From an uncultured Duncaniella sp. (GTDB taxonomy: Bacteria; Bacteroidota; Bacteroidia; Bacteroidales; Muribaculaceae), in NCBI GenBank assembly GCA_910587165.1, contig CAJUKP010000004.1, positions 62,001 to 126,000 of the forward strand: a DNA stretch of 64,000 nt, read 5' to 3'. Shown here one piece after another: positions 34,996-44,353 of this stretch. Numbering within the stretch: position 1 is the first letter of the stretch; the number at the start of each line of letters is the position of its first letter. Below the pieces are notes generated by a model. That model made no database searches and had not been told where the DNA came from. It saw only the letters and a program-made list of their open reading frames with translations. The position numbers and the translations under genes are program-made.

Positions 34996-37900
34996 TCATT
35001 TAGATTCAACAATGATGGTCGGTTGGGTGATCAGGCCTGCCGGAATAAGGGTCTTGTCGGAACGGCGGTACTTTCCGTTGGTCCATATCCCATCGAAAGG
35101 AGCCTTGCCCTGATCGGCTCCGAGGAGCGCATTGGCCCATGTATTGGTGACCTCGATCTCCAGGGTGTTCTTGCCTTTGCGCACAGCATCGGTGATGTCA
35201 ACCTTATAGGGTGAGGTCCATACAATGCCACATTCTTTTCCATTGACACGGACAGTGGCCACATCACGCACTCCATCAAGATCAAGAATCACCCGGCTTC
35301 CACGTTGTACGGAAGGCGCACGGAATGTGGTGGTGTAGATGGCCGTGCCTGAATAATATTTCACAGTCTCATCGGCAGAGGTGGTCCAATCGAAAAGCTC
35401 GGCATCCTTTACCTCCACTCCGGTGGTGACAAACTTCACATCCCATTTACCGGCACCGAGGGGCATCCGGCGTATCTCACGGGCAGGGGCTGCACCCGAG
35501 GTCTCAGCCGTGGGCGTGCGGAACACTATGAAAGCCGATCCGGCCGACGGGAGCGAGAGCTTCACATCGGTGCGGCCACCGGAGCTCTTCCAGTCGAGAT
35601 CCCTGTCGATAGAGCCATCGACAGCATTCCACAACTCAGGGACACGTCCATCAGCGCGGAACGAGGCTGTGAACTCACGGGGAGTTTCCTCCTGATTGGC
35701 TATGAAGTATATGTCGACATTCTCATTATCGTCACGACGATGGGTCCAGGCGACATTTTCAGGCACTATGATATCCCGATCGAGACCAAACGCTGTGAAA
35801 TCATCATCCATATATGGGAGCGAAGGAACCACCACCCCACCCTTGACAAGCTCGGCCACTTTAGCCCTCACCTCCTGACTGAGTGTGGTGTCGGGCATGA
35901 GCTGGCTTGCGAGCGGAAGGACGAGAACACGGTAGGACGCACCGCCGGGAAGCGCCATGCGGCCGTTCTCGGCTTTGGCAAGACGCAGAAGGGCATCCTT
36001 GTTCATAGAGTCATAGTTATATCCGCGCAAGGGGTTGATCCATTTCTCCGGATCAGCCATATTGGCCGAGTGGTTCACTCCCACAGGCTTCACACGCATG
36101 GGCTGGCCGACGTTGGCCATACGGGCCTTCTCAGATTCAACCCTTTCGCTGCCGAAGATACCGGGCAGTGACGACACGAGACGGTCTGGAAGAATGGCAC
36201 GGCGTGGCATCTCCTCGCCGGTGAACACAGCTACATCCGTCACAGGATGTCCGTACTGAAGCAGAGCCTGGCAGCGGCGCATATAATCGGTCAGGCCCTT
36301 ACCGCCGTTGTCATACCAGGTATTGTCACGCTGGAAGAAGAGTCCGATGCCGTCGAGAGTCATGCCGGGCTTCCGGTCGGTCCAGGGGTTGTGGGCGTTG
36401 ACATGATAGAATATCCTGTTGATGCCGAGAGCATAGTTGCGGTCAAGAAGAGTCTTGAGCATCGCCGGAGTCTCGTCCCAGGTGCCGCGGAGTTCGGTGA
36501 AACCTTCGGCCTGAATGATATTCTTTCCATATATGTGACCTCCGTGTATGGCATCAAGCATATCGTTAGGCTTGTCATGAGTGGGACTGTTGAGCCAGAA
36601 CTCACCCATCGGGAGGTCGACCTTCTGATAGTGCATCATTCCATCGCTCACCATAGTGGGAGAGACACACTCGGCAGAGAACTGCACACCATATTCATCA
36701 GCCTTGTCGGCAAGGACGGTGTAAAACACATCGACAACAAGCTCGGCCATTGTCTGACGCACGTCACGGAGGACTTTCTCAGACGTGGCGGCATCGACAA
36801 CCGGAATGCCGGCGAACAGCGGAAGATAAGGCATGATGTCATATCCGCGGCGGCTCTTGAATTCAGCGGCGAAGTTGTCACTCCAGTTCTGGCTTCCGCA
36901 TTCCCAGCTGTCCACGTGCATATACTTGAGCACACGGCCTGCAAGCTCGGGATCAATCTCCCTGAACACACGGCCATACCAGTTGTCAAACTGCTTGGAC
37001 ATTGCATGAACACTGAACTTGTCGGCCTCAAGACCCTTTCCGGCACCACCGGTAGCGTTGGTGTGGCCGTTGGGGGTGGAGCCGAGACGAAGTATGCGCC
37101 ATTCGCCATCGGGAAGGGATGCGGTGAGACGGCCATCCGTGACCGAAGCCGAAAGGTCTATGATCTCATCCAGACCGATGGCCATTTCCGGTGTGACCTC
37201 GGCAGGATCAGTCGCCGGAGCCACACGCCATACACGTCCGGATTTACCCTCCCAATGATTGATCTTAGGCTCGCTGCTGAGATTGAGTCCGTCAATCCGG
37301 AGTCCGGGTTTCCATTTGGCGTTGTCGAGGTCCTCGCTGCCCGGCTCGCTCCCTTCGGGTGTCCAGTAGAACCTGAAATAACGGGCTGTGGTCTCAGGAA
37401 GGGAATGGGTGTTGTTTTCATCGTAGTTCTGCCATCCATGACGTGCCGGAACAAGCTTCTTCACCTCACGGAACGTCTCGCCGTCATCGCTCGCCATCAC
37501 CGTAAGACGGTTTGACTGATAGCTGTTCCCCTTACGTACCACTTCGAGGCTGCGCACCGTGACAGGCTCGGCATATTCATACTGGACCCAACACGGCACG
37601 GACGAGCGTATCACACCGGCAGAGTCGACAGTCACCCCCTTGCCGGCAGGAAAATCTGTCACCGTATTGGCTGATGTGACCTTGACAGGCTTGCCGATCT
37701 CGTGTCCCTTGACAGGAACCGCATATATGGCAATATCCTTGTAATAGTCCACAATAGTTTCCGGCACGGGGAGCTTCAGACCGCTGACCTTGCCACCGGA
37801 AATGACCGTGTCGGCAATCACCACCTTCTGCATGGCTTCCTCCGGTTCGATCCAGGGACCACCGGCGAGGGCAAAGCCGTCGCATATATGCATTCCGAGC

Positions 37901-38229
37901 TTCAGGCCGAGACTGTCGGCGATCTCCATACTCCGGCCCACAAGACGCCACCATTCGGGTGAAAGCTGCGGGGCCTTTCCTTCATACTCGGGAGCCATCT
38001 CAACCGACTTGATAGGCATGAGATATGTGCCTCCGAGACCGACATCCTTCATGGCCTGGAGATCGGCCTTGATGCCATCTTCGGTGACAGCACCGAACAT
38101 CCAGTACCAGAAAGACCATGGCCGGGCCTCATCGGAGGGGTTGGCGAATGACTCCTCGAGTGCCGGGGATGCCGACACTCCGAGGGCCACCGCGGTCAAA
38201 GCGACCAGAAATTTATTGCGGATAGACAT
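34996..38229 (-). CDS. GH106 alpha-L-rhamnosidase
   Basis: 1077 aa, exported (NKFLVALTAVALGVSASPA). Recognised as GH106 by the opening ARPWSFWYWMFGAVTEDGI, YLMPIKSVEMAPEY, HICDGFALAGGPWI, then MHVDSWECGSQNWSDNFAAE and TELRGTWDETPAMLK in the catalytic barrel, with inserted beta-sandwich domains near residues 230-330 and a terminal galactose-binding-like domain (ATVRVNGKECGIVW). The B. thetaiotaomicron RG-II enzyme of this family (BT0986) cuts alpha-L-Rha-(1,2)-alpha-L-Arap in side chain B, as I recall. ATG at 38229; 14 bases after the GH2 stop. Confidence 0.9.
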   Translation of the reverse strand: MSIRNKFLVALTAVALGVSASPALEESFANPSDEARPWSFWYWMFGAVTEDGIKADLQAMKDVGLGGTYLMPIKSVEMAPEYEGKAPQLSPEWWRLVGRSMEIADSLGLKLGMHICDGFALAGGPWIEPEEAMQKVVIADTVISGGKVSGLKLPVPETIVDYYKDIAIYAVPVKGHEIGKPVKVTSANTVTDFPAGKGVTVDSAGVIRSSVPCWVQYEYAEPVTVRSLEVVRKGNSYQSNRLTVMASDDGETFREVKKLVPARHGWQNYDENNTHSLPETTARYFRFYWTPEGSEPGSEDLDNAKWKPGLRIDGLNLSSEPKINHWEGKSGRVWRVAPATDPAEVTPEMAIGLDEIIDLSASVTDGRLTASLPDGEWRILRLGSTPNGHTNATGGAGKGLEADKFSVHAMSKQFDNWYGRVFREIDPELAGRVLKYMHVDSWECGSQNWSDNFAAEFKSRRGYDIMPYLPLFAGIPVVDAATSEKVLRDVRQTMAELVVDVFYTVLADKADEYGVQFSAECVSPTMVSDGMMHYQKVDLPMGEFWLNSPTHDKPNDMLDAIHGGHIYGKNIIQAEGFTELRGTWDETPAMLKTLLDRNYALGINRIFYHVNAHNPWTDRKPGMTLDGIGLFFQRDNTWYDNGGKGLTDYMRRCQALLQYGHPVTDVAVFTGEEMPRRAILPDRLVSSLPGIFGSERVESEKARMANVGQPMRVKPVGVNHSANMADPEKWINPLRGYNYDSMNKDALLRLAKAENGRMALPGGASYRVLVLPLASQLMPDTTLSQEVRAKVAELVKGGVVVPSLPYMDDDFTAFGLDRDIIVPENVAWTHRRDDNENVDIYFIANQEETPREFTASFRADGRVPELWNAVDGSIDRDLDWKSSGGRTDVKLSLPSAGSAFIVFRTPTAETSGAAPAREIRRMPLGAGKWDVKFVTTGVEVKDAELFDWTTSADETVKYYSGTAIYTTTFRAPSVQRGSRVILDLDGVRDVATVRVNGKECGIVWTSPYKVDITDAVRKGKNTLEIEVTNTWANALLGADQGKAPFDGIWTNGKYRRSDKTLIPAGLITQPTIIVESK

Positions 38230-38243
38230 TTCTACAAGTTTTC

Positions 38244-41087
38244 TTATTCAAATTTAAGTCCGATGCGTCCCTTGTATTGACCGGCCGCCCACTTAGGCTG
38301 CGAGGAGGGACCGACAAGGTCGGTGGTATTGACCTTGTTGCGCACGGGAGGTATCACCTCCATGATCGAGATACCGGTCTTGGGAAGATCATAGAGTATG
38401 TGGTCACGGCCGTCACGGGGTTCGTAGACACCGATGTAGCTTCCGGGAGTCTCGTTGAGGATGCTGATGGTTCCGTCCTGGGTTTTGATGTCCATCCAGT
38501 CAACATTGGCAAAATAGCCCTTGAATTCAGGATAGTCAAAGCTCTCGGCAGGGATGGGATCGTTGTAGTCATTTTCCCATACACCATACTGGGGACCATG
38601 GAGACGGTTCTGCCATACGCGGTAAGGACCGTCGCCCACCCATTTTTTGCTCAGCACCTTGTCCTCGGGGAAGTCAAACTTGACACCCATAAGGTCGATG
38701 ACACCGTTGAAGTTGTAGTCGAAATCAAGTGTGGATGTGCCGTCGGGAGCAATGGTCCAGATGGCCTTGTCGAAATTGCCGAGTTTGTAGTCGGCTGTCA
38801 CCACGAGCTTGTTTCCATCCTCCTTGACCGAGAGGCCCTGGAATTTACCCTGGTCCTCAAACTCAGTGTACTGTGTCTTTTTCTTCTCGGCCTGAGGATC
38901 ATCATGGTTGTAGAATCCATCCATGGAACGGTCAGAGCGCTTGGCCACGATCACACGGGGTCCGTCGGCAAGAGCAATGTGACGGCCGTTGACATCAACC
39001 CCCTTGAGCTGACCGTCTTTCTTTGAGAAATGATATGTACGTCCGTTTGCGCTCACGGTGAGCTCGTCGGCATTTTCCTTGTAGACAGGAGCGGCACCGG
39101 ATACCGCGGATGCGGCTGCAGGCTGCTTTCCGGCAATCTTCTCCGACCAGGTGAAGAGGTCACGGCCATGGTTGTCAGTCACAGTCAGTTCTATCGCATC
39201 GGCATCGGCCTTGAACGCGGGAATTGTGACAGTGCCCGACTCTCCGGGCTTCACATCGCCGAATTTCACCTTGCCTTCAGCCACTACCTTGGCAGAGCCT
39301 TTCGATCCGGGAGCAGGCATGGCAAGCTGACGCCATGTGAGTGAGCAACCGTTGAGATTGGTGAAGTCATAGCGGTTCTCGACAGTGAGTTTTCCGTCAA
39401 AGTCCTGTGTGAACTCCCTGTTCATGATCTGGATGGGGTTCCAGATTTCCTTCACAGTCCAGTAGCTTCCCTCTTTCTCGTGATGGGGACCAACAATACC
39501 GTCGGCACCATAGTTGCCGCAGTTGTCGATGAAACCACCCATATCGACACGCTTGACACCCTCGTCGGCAAGTACCCAGAGGAAGCCTCCGGCGCAACGG
39601 GGATGATTGCGCATCATTTCCCAATAGTCATAGAGACCGGCGCCGTGACCACCGTCATACAGTCCGTGAAGGAACTCTGTGGGCATGAAGATCTCAGGTT
39701 TACGCATATAGTCCTGGCTCTCACCGTAGGAGCGGTAGTGCATGGTCTCGAAACCGCCGAAATTGCCCTGGGGATGAAGCACCGGACGCTTCTGGAGGAA
39801 ATCATGCTTGTGGAACTCACCGTTCAGCTCATCGTTCCAACCTTTCTCGTTTCCGTTGCTCCACCAGATGATCGAGGGATGGTTGAGGTCACGCTCCACC
39901 ATCTCCTTGACCAGCTTCTGGCCATTGATGGTCTCGTGCTTTCCATGCCAGCCGGTGAGCTCGCTCATGACATAAAGACCGAGCGAGTCGCATATCTCAT
40001 AGAATTCGGGATCGGCAGGATAGTGGGAGAGGCGCACCGAGTTCATGTTCATGGACTTGATGAGCTCCACATCCTCGAGATTCTTCGCACGGCTCAGTGT
40101 ACGTCCTGACTCGGGACGGAAGCTGTGGCGGTTGACACCACGGATGTTGACTTTCTTGCCGTTGATATAAAGACCGTCGCTCTCGCGCACCTCGATGGTG
40201 CGGAAACCGAATTTCTTATTCTCCTTGTGAAGCACCTTACCGCCGGCATCGGTGAGAGTGAACTCAGCACGATAAAGTTCGGGGGTCTCGGCAGTCCACT
40301 GTGCGGGATTGTTGACTTTGAGCTCTACCGTACCCTCGCCCGCACCCTTGCGGATGGCTGACTGGGTCTCGCCCACTTTCTTTCCGTTCTTGTCATAAAT
40401 GACCGCCGAGATCTTGCCACCTTCGACAGGCATATTCAAAGTGGCCACAGCCTTGAACGAGCCGTCGTGACGGGCATCAAGCACAATGTGCTTCATGTTG
40501 AGAGCCGGACGCGCCTGCATGAACACCGGACGGAAGATTCCACCGAAGTTCCAGTAGTCAGCCCTGCGCTCGGCCAGATTCACACCGGCATTGGCACTTT
40601 CCTTGGCCACCTTGACCTCTATACGGTTTTTCTTTTTCGGACCGAAGAAAACGCGGTCGCTCACGTCGTAGATGAAACGATAGAAACCACCCTGGTGCAT
40701 GGATCCGGCCTTGCGTCCGTTGATCTCGACGTAGGTGTCGGTCATGGAGCCGTCGAATACCAGTTCAATCTGCTTGCCGTTCCAGTCTTCGGGAAGCTCG
40801 AATTCATATTTATAAGTTCCTTTCTCATCGGCGGCACCTTCGGGGAAAGCTTTCCCGTAGAATTTCATACCGTACTGATATGTGCCGAAACCCTGGAGCT
40901 CCCAGTTGGATGGCACACCGATTTTTGACCATTTTCCGGAATTGTTACCGTCGGACACCATGAAGTCCCACTCCACCATATCGTCACATCCTGTGCCGGA
41001 GAGGTACTGGCGTTCGGTATTGACCGACTGAGCCATCATAGACATACCCATGAAGGCGGAGAAGATCGTTAAAACTGTCTTGTTCAT
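38244..41087 (-). CDS. GH2-family glycosidase (947 aa)
   Basis: Exported (MNKTVLTIFSAFMGMSMMAQ). GH2 order: jelly-roll (VPSNWELQGFGTYQYG, YWNFGGIFRPVFM), Ig-like domain (AQWTAETPELYRAE), barrel with RGVNRHSFRPESGRTL, acid/base Glu in IWWSNGNEKGW, probable nucleophile Glu in FMPTEFLHGLYDGG, and GGFLWVLADEGVKRVD; then Ig-like and C-terminal beta-sandwich domains. In order and type it corresponds to one of the paired GH2 genes of the B. thetaiotaomicron RG-II locus (BT0992/BT0993), which act on beta-glucuronic acid or beta-galactose, but I cannot decide which sugar it cuts. 19 bases after the upstream GH2. Confidence 0.85.
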   Translation of the reverse strand: MNKTVLTIFSAFMGMSMMAQSVNTERQYLSGTGCDDMVEWDFMVSDGNNSGKWSKIGVPSNWELQGFGTYQYGMKFYGKAFPEGAADEKGTYKYEFELPEDWNGKQIELVFDGSMTDTYVEINGRKAGSMHQGGFYRFIYDVSDRVFFGPKKKNRIEVKVAKESANAGVNLAERRADYWNFGGIFRPVFMQARPALNMKHIVLDARHDGSFKAVATLNMPVEGGKISAVIYDKNGKKVGETQSAIRKGAGEGTVELKVNNPAQWTAETPELYRAEFTLTDAGGKVLHKENKKFGFRTIEVRESDGLYINGKKVNIRGVNRHSFRPESGRTLSRAKNLEDVELIKSMNMNSVRLSHYPADPEFYEICDSLGLYVMSELTGWHGKHETINGQKLVKEMVERDLNHPSIIWWSNGNEKGWNDELNGEFHKHDFLQKRPVLHPQGNFGGFETMHYRSYGESQDYMRKPEIFMPTEFLHGLYDGGHGAGLYDYWEMMRNHPRCAGGFLWVLADEGVKRVDMGGFIDNCGNYGADGIVGPHHEKEGSYWTVKEIWNPIQIMNREFTQDFDGKLTVENRYDFTNLNGCSLTWRQLAMPAPGSKGSAKVVAEGKVKFGDVKPGESGTVTIPAFKADADAIELTVTDNHGRDLFTWSEKIAGKQPAAASAVSGAAPVYKENADELTVSANGRTYHFSKKDGQLKGVDVNGRHIALADGPRVIVAKRSDRSMDGFYNHDDPQAEKKKTQYTEFEDQGKFQGLSVKEDGNKLVVTADYKLGNFDKAIWTIAPDGTSTLDFDYNFNGVIDLMGVKFDFPEDKVLSKKWVGDGPYRVWQNRLHGPQYGVWENDYNDPIPAESFDYPEFKGYFANVDWMDIKTQDGTISILNETPGSYIGVYEPRDGRDHILYDLPKTGISIMEVIPPVRNKVNTTDLVGPSSQPKWAAGQYKGRIGLKFE

Positions 41088-41106
41088 GTATATTGTATAG
41101 ATTTAA

Positions 41107-44100
41107 TTACTTGACGGGGGTGATTCTGATATGGAGAGAGTGGACGCCGGGGGCGATGGCATACTTTTTAAGCACACCCGGGCCACAGCTGCTGTTGCCG
41201 AGGCCGAGAACTGCCGCATCAATGTTGAGATAGATGTTTCCGCCCGGCTTGAGGTCAACATCGTGGGTCACGGAGGCTATATCCGATGCCGAATATGGCA
41301 AAGCGGATGCAGAGAAAAGATCTCCTGTGGTGACCACCCTGACGCCATGGCCACTGCGGTCGAGGAGAGAGAGCTCGGCGACAGATTCATGATTGCCCGA
41401 GTCCTGAGGACGCGGATAGTGAGTGTACTGTCTGTCGACACCGGAACTCCAACGTCCGATAGAAGCGGCATCGTGGCGGTCGGGATATGTCTCCATAGGG
41501 CCGTAGCCATACCAGTTGAAACGGTCATATTGTTTGCCGGCCACAAAGGTCATCCCCATACGCGGAAGCTCGGGCAGCGATCCTTCGCGGGTGTAGATCT
41601 GGTCGAGATCGACAGTCCCGTCGCCATAGAAGGTGTAGCGGCTCGCCACTATGATCTTTCCGGCAACATATCCATAGCTCTGCACGGAATTGACCTCTAC
41701 TTTTCCGGGTGCTTCCTGCTTGAAATCGAAGGAGACAAGTTTCACCTCGGGCGAGTCTATGCGGTTTTTGGTCCAATCCTTGGCGAGCCAGTTGCCAAAG
41801 CTCTTGTCATTGTCAGTAGGAGCGCGGAAAGCCTGGAAATATGAACCGGAGAAGATCTTTCTGCCGTTGTATGACAGAGATTCGAGATCGCCGGTGATCC
41901 GGCTCCAGGATGCGACAGCCTTGGATGCCGAGAGCGTGAGAGCGGCGTCGGTCTCGCTCACTGATACTTTTCCGGAAGCCTTGGCCTCACTCTTCACCTC
42001 TGCAAGCATATTATCGGCGAGAGGGAGCTGCACCGCAACCACCTCATGTCCGGCAGGAGCCCACAGGGCATCACCGCGGAGCTTTACAGAGAGGTTGAGC
42101 CGGAGATCCTTGTCCGCCGGATACTTGCCTATCTGAACCGTGGCAGTGCCTGACTGTCCGGGGGCAAGCTCAGGGAGTGAGACAGTGCCGCTCTTTCCGG
42201 GTTTGCCGGAAACGACGGGAGTGAATGTGCATATATAGCCGGAAAGGTCGACATGATGGTTGCGGTTGATGAACTCGACCATCGCTGTACCCGTGGAAGT
42301 GTCAAATGACTTGAGAGAGATGGCCACCGGAGAATAGACAGTCTTGACCTCATCATACTTGGGGTTGAGCGAACGGTCGGCAAAAACAATACCGTTGAGG
42401 CAGAACGCTTTCAGATTAGGTTTATCACCGAAATCACCGCCATAAGCCACCTGCACGGAGCCGTCGGGGCGCTGCTTGAAGATACCTTGATCGACCCAAT
42501 CCCAGATGAAGCCGCCGGCCATACGCGGATGGCTGTAGATCTCATCCCAATATTCGCGGAAATTGCCCATGGCATTGCCCATGGCGTGAGCATACTCGCT
42601 TGTTATCACGGGACGGTTGTCATTGTCGCGGCGGGCGATGGACAGAAGACGTTCCCAGCGGGCGTTTTCGGCACGTTCCTCATCTGCCCCGTCGGCAATT
42701 CCGGGATTGAGATACTCGTCCTGTGTGCGGGTGTAGAAACGGCTGATAAAATCGACCGTGGCAGGATCCGGTTCGCCGTCGACACCCTGCGCACCTTCAT
42801 AATGGACAGGACGCGTCGGATCAAAATCATGCAGCCATGCGGAGATCGCAGCAAAATTTGGCCCATAGCCGCTTTCGTTGCCCATGCTCCATACAATCAC
42901 ACTCGGATGATTCTTGTCACGCTCGGCCATGCGCACGGCACGGTCGAGGAATGCTGCGTGCCAATCGGGGGTACTCGCGAGAGTGCCTCTCAGACCATGT
43001 TCCTCGATATCGGCCTCGTCCATGACATACATTCCGATTGAGTCACAGAGTTCATACCAACGCGGATGATTGGGATAATGGCTGGTGCGGACAGCATTGA
43101 TATTGGCCTGCTTCATGAGCATGAGATCCATGAGCATGAGCGAATCGGTCATCACCCTGGCCGTGCGCGGGTCATGCTCATGACGGTTGACTCCGCGGAA
43201 ACGGATGGGATTGCCGTTGACAAGCACCTGCCCGTCTTTCACCTCCACACTGCGGAAACCGAAGCGGGCATCAGCCCTCTCGATCACCTTGCCGGAAGCA
43301 TCACACAGTTCAAGCGCGAGTGTGAACAGGCGCGGAGTCTCGGCTGTCCATCGTTCGGGTGACCGGAAAAGATGGGTGATGCGGCCGAGCTTGCGCGGGC
43401 CACGCTGAGGATACCATTTATTCATCACGGCAGCCTTGTGGTCAAGATCGAGAATATCATTGATGACCACAGCTGTGTCAAACATAAGCTTTGACCCGTC
43501 ACGAACCTCCACTTTCAGCTTATAGTCAGTGCCGCGCTCGCCGTTATATACGGAGAACTGAGGATCGACCTGAAGGAGAAAATCCTTGTAGCCGTTCTCA
43601 GGTATAGTGCGTATTGCAAAGTCGCGGAGACGCACATCAGGAGTGTGAAAAAGGGTCACATCACGCTGTATGCCGCCAAAACGCCAGTAGTCCTGATCCT
43701 CAAGATAGGATCCGTCGGAATACTTGTAGACTTCGACAGCTATGACATTCTCACCTTTTTTCAGATAAGGGGTGACATTGAATTCCGAGACTTCGGTACT
43801 TCCCTGTGAATAGCCCACCATTTCTCCATTAATCCAGACGTAGAAAGCGCTCATGGCACCGTCGAAACGGAGGAATGTCTGTCCGCCCTCGAGCCATGAA
43901 GCGGGCACAGAGAATGTGCGGCGGTACTGCCCGGTCGGATTGCGTTCCACGAAAGCCGTGAAGTTTTCCTTGGGGGTGTCGGTGACGTAGGGAGGATTGA
44001 TCTTGAAAGTGTATCCTGCCGAAGCATAGATGGGGGTTCCATAGCCGTTCACCTCCCAGACTCCGGGCACATGAAACTTTTTCCACGAGGCATCGTTGAA

Positions 44101-44343
44101 AGCCGGAGCCTCGAACCCCTCTACCCTGCCTTCGGGTGTCGGTGACCAGTGGAAACGCCATTCACCGTTGAGGGAACGGGAACGATCCCCCTTCACCTCG
44201 CCAAACGGAATGAAAGCGGCACGGGCGGGCTCGCGGTTGATCCCGAGCACATGGTTGTTTTCCCAGTCACGGGCCTGGCGTTGAGTGGCCCCGGCTGCAA
44301 GAGAACTGATGATGGATACTGCTAATAACAGCTTGAGTTTCAT
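41107..44343 (-). CDS. GH2 beta-galactosidase, LacZ-type five-domain
   Basis: 1078 aa, exported (KLLLAVSIISSLAAGA). Full LacZ layout: sugar-binding jelly-roll (WRFHWSPTPEGR, VPGVWEVNGYGTPIY), Ig domain, TIM barrel with FRGVNRHEHDPRTARVM, acid/base Glu in VWSMGNESGYGPNF, nucleophile Glu in VITSEYAHAMGN, MAGGFIWDWVDQGIF, and the C-terminal bgal small-chain domain (RAPTDNDKSFGNW, WYGYGPMETYPDRHD, RPQDSGNHES). beta-D-Galactose lies in RG-II side chain B, so beta-galactosidase is a consistent role. 10 bases after the upstream multidomain gene. Confidence 0.9.
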   Translation of the reverse strand: MKLKLLLAVSIISSLAAGATQRQARDWENNHVLGINREPARAAFIPFGEVKGDRSRSLNGEWRFHWSPTPEGRVEGFEAPAFNDASWKKFHVPGVWEVNGYGTPIYASAGYTFKINPPYVTDTPKENFTAFVERNPTGQYRRTFSVPASWLEGGQTFLRFDGAMSAFYVWINGEMVGYSQGSTEVSEFNVTPYLKKGENVIAVEVYKYSDGSYLEDQDYWRFGGIQRDVTLFHTPDVRLRDFAIRTIPENGYKDFLLQVDPQFSVYNGERGTDYKLKVEVRDGSKLMFDTAVVINDILDLDHKAAVMNKWYPQRGPRKLGRITHLFRSPERWTAETPRLFTLALELCDASGKVIERADARFGFRSVEVKDGQVLVNGNPIRFRGVNRHEHDPRTARVMTDSLMLMDLMLMKQANINAVRTSHYPNHPRWYELCDSIGMYVMDEADIEEHGLRGTLASTPDWHAAFLDRAVRMAERDKNHPSVIVWSMGNESGYGPNFAAISAWLHDFDPTRPVHYEGAQGVDGEPDPATVDFISRFYTRTQDEYLNPGIADGADEERAENARWERLLSIARRDNDNRPVITSEYAHAMGNAMGNFREYWDEIYSHPRMAGGFIWDWVDQGIFKQRPDGSVQVAYGGDFGDKPNLKAFCLNGIVFADRSLNPKYDEVKTVYSPVAISLKSFDTSTGTAMVEFINRNHHVDLSGYICTFTPVVSGKPGKSGTVSLPELAPGQSGTATVQIGKYPADKDLRLNLSVKLRGDALWAPAGHEVVAVQLPLADNMLAEVKSEAKASGKVSVSETDAALTLSASKAVASWSRITGDLESLSYNGRKIFSGSYFQAFRAPTDNDKSFGNWLAKDWTKNRIDSPEVKLVSFDFKQEAPGKVEVNSVQSYGYVAGKIIVASRYTFYGDGTVDLDQIYTREGSLPELPRMGMTFVAGKQYDRFNWYGYGPMETYPDRHDAASIGRWSSGVDRQYTHYPRPQDSGNHESVAELSLLDRSGHGVRVVTTGDLFSASALPYSASDIASVTHDVDLKPGGNIYLNIDAAVLGLGNSSCGPGVLKKYAIAPGVHSLHIRITPVK

Positions 44344-44353
44344 GACGGTCTAT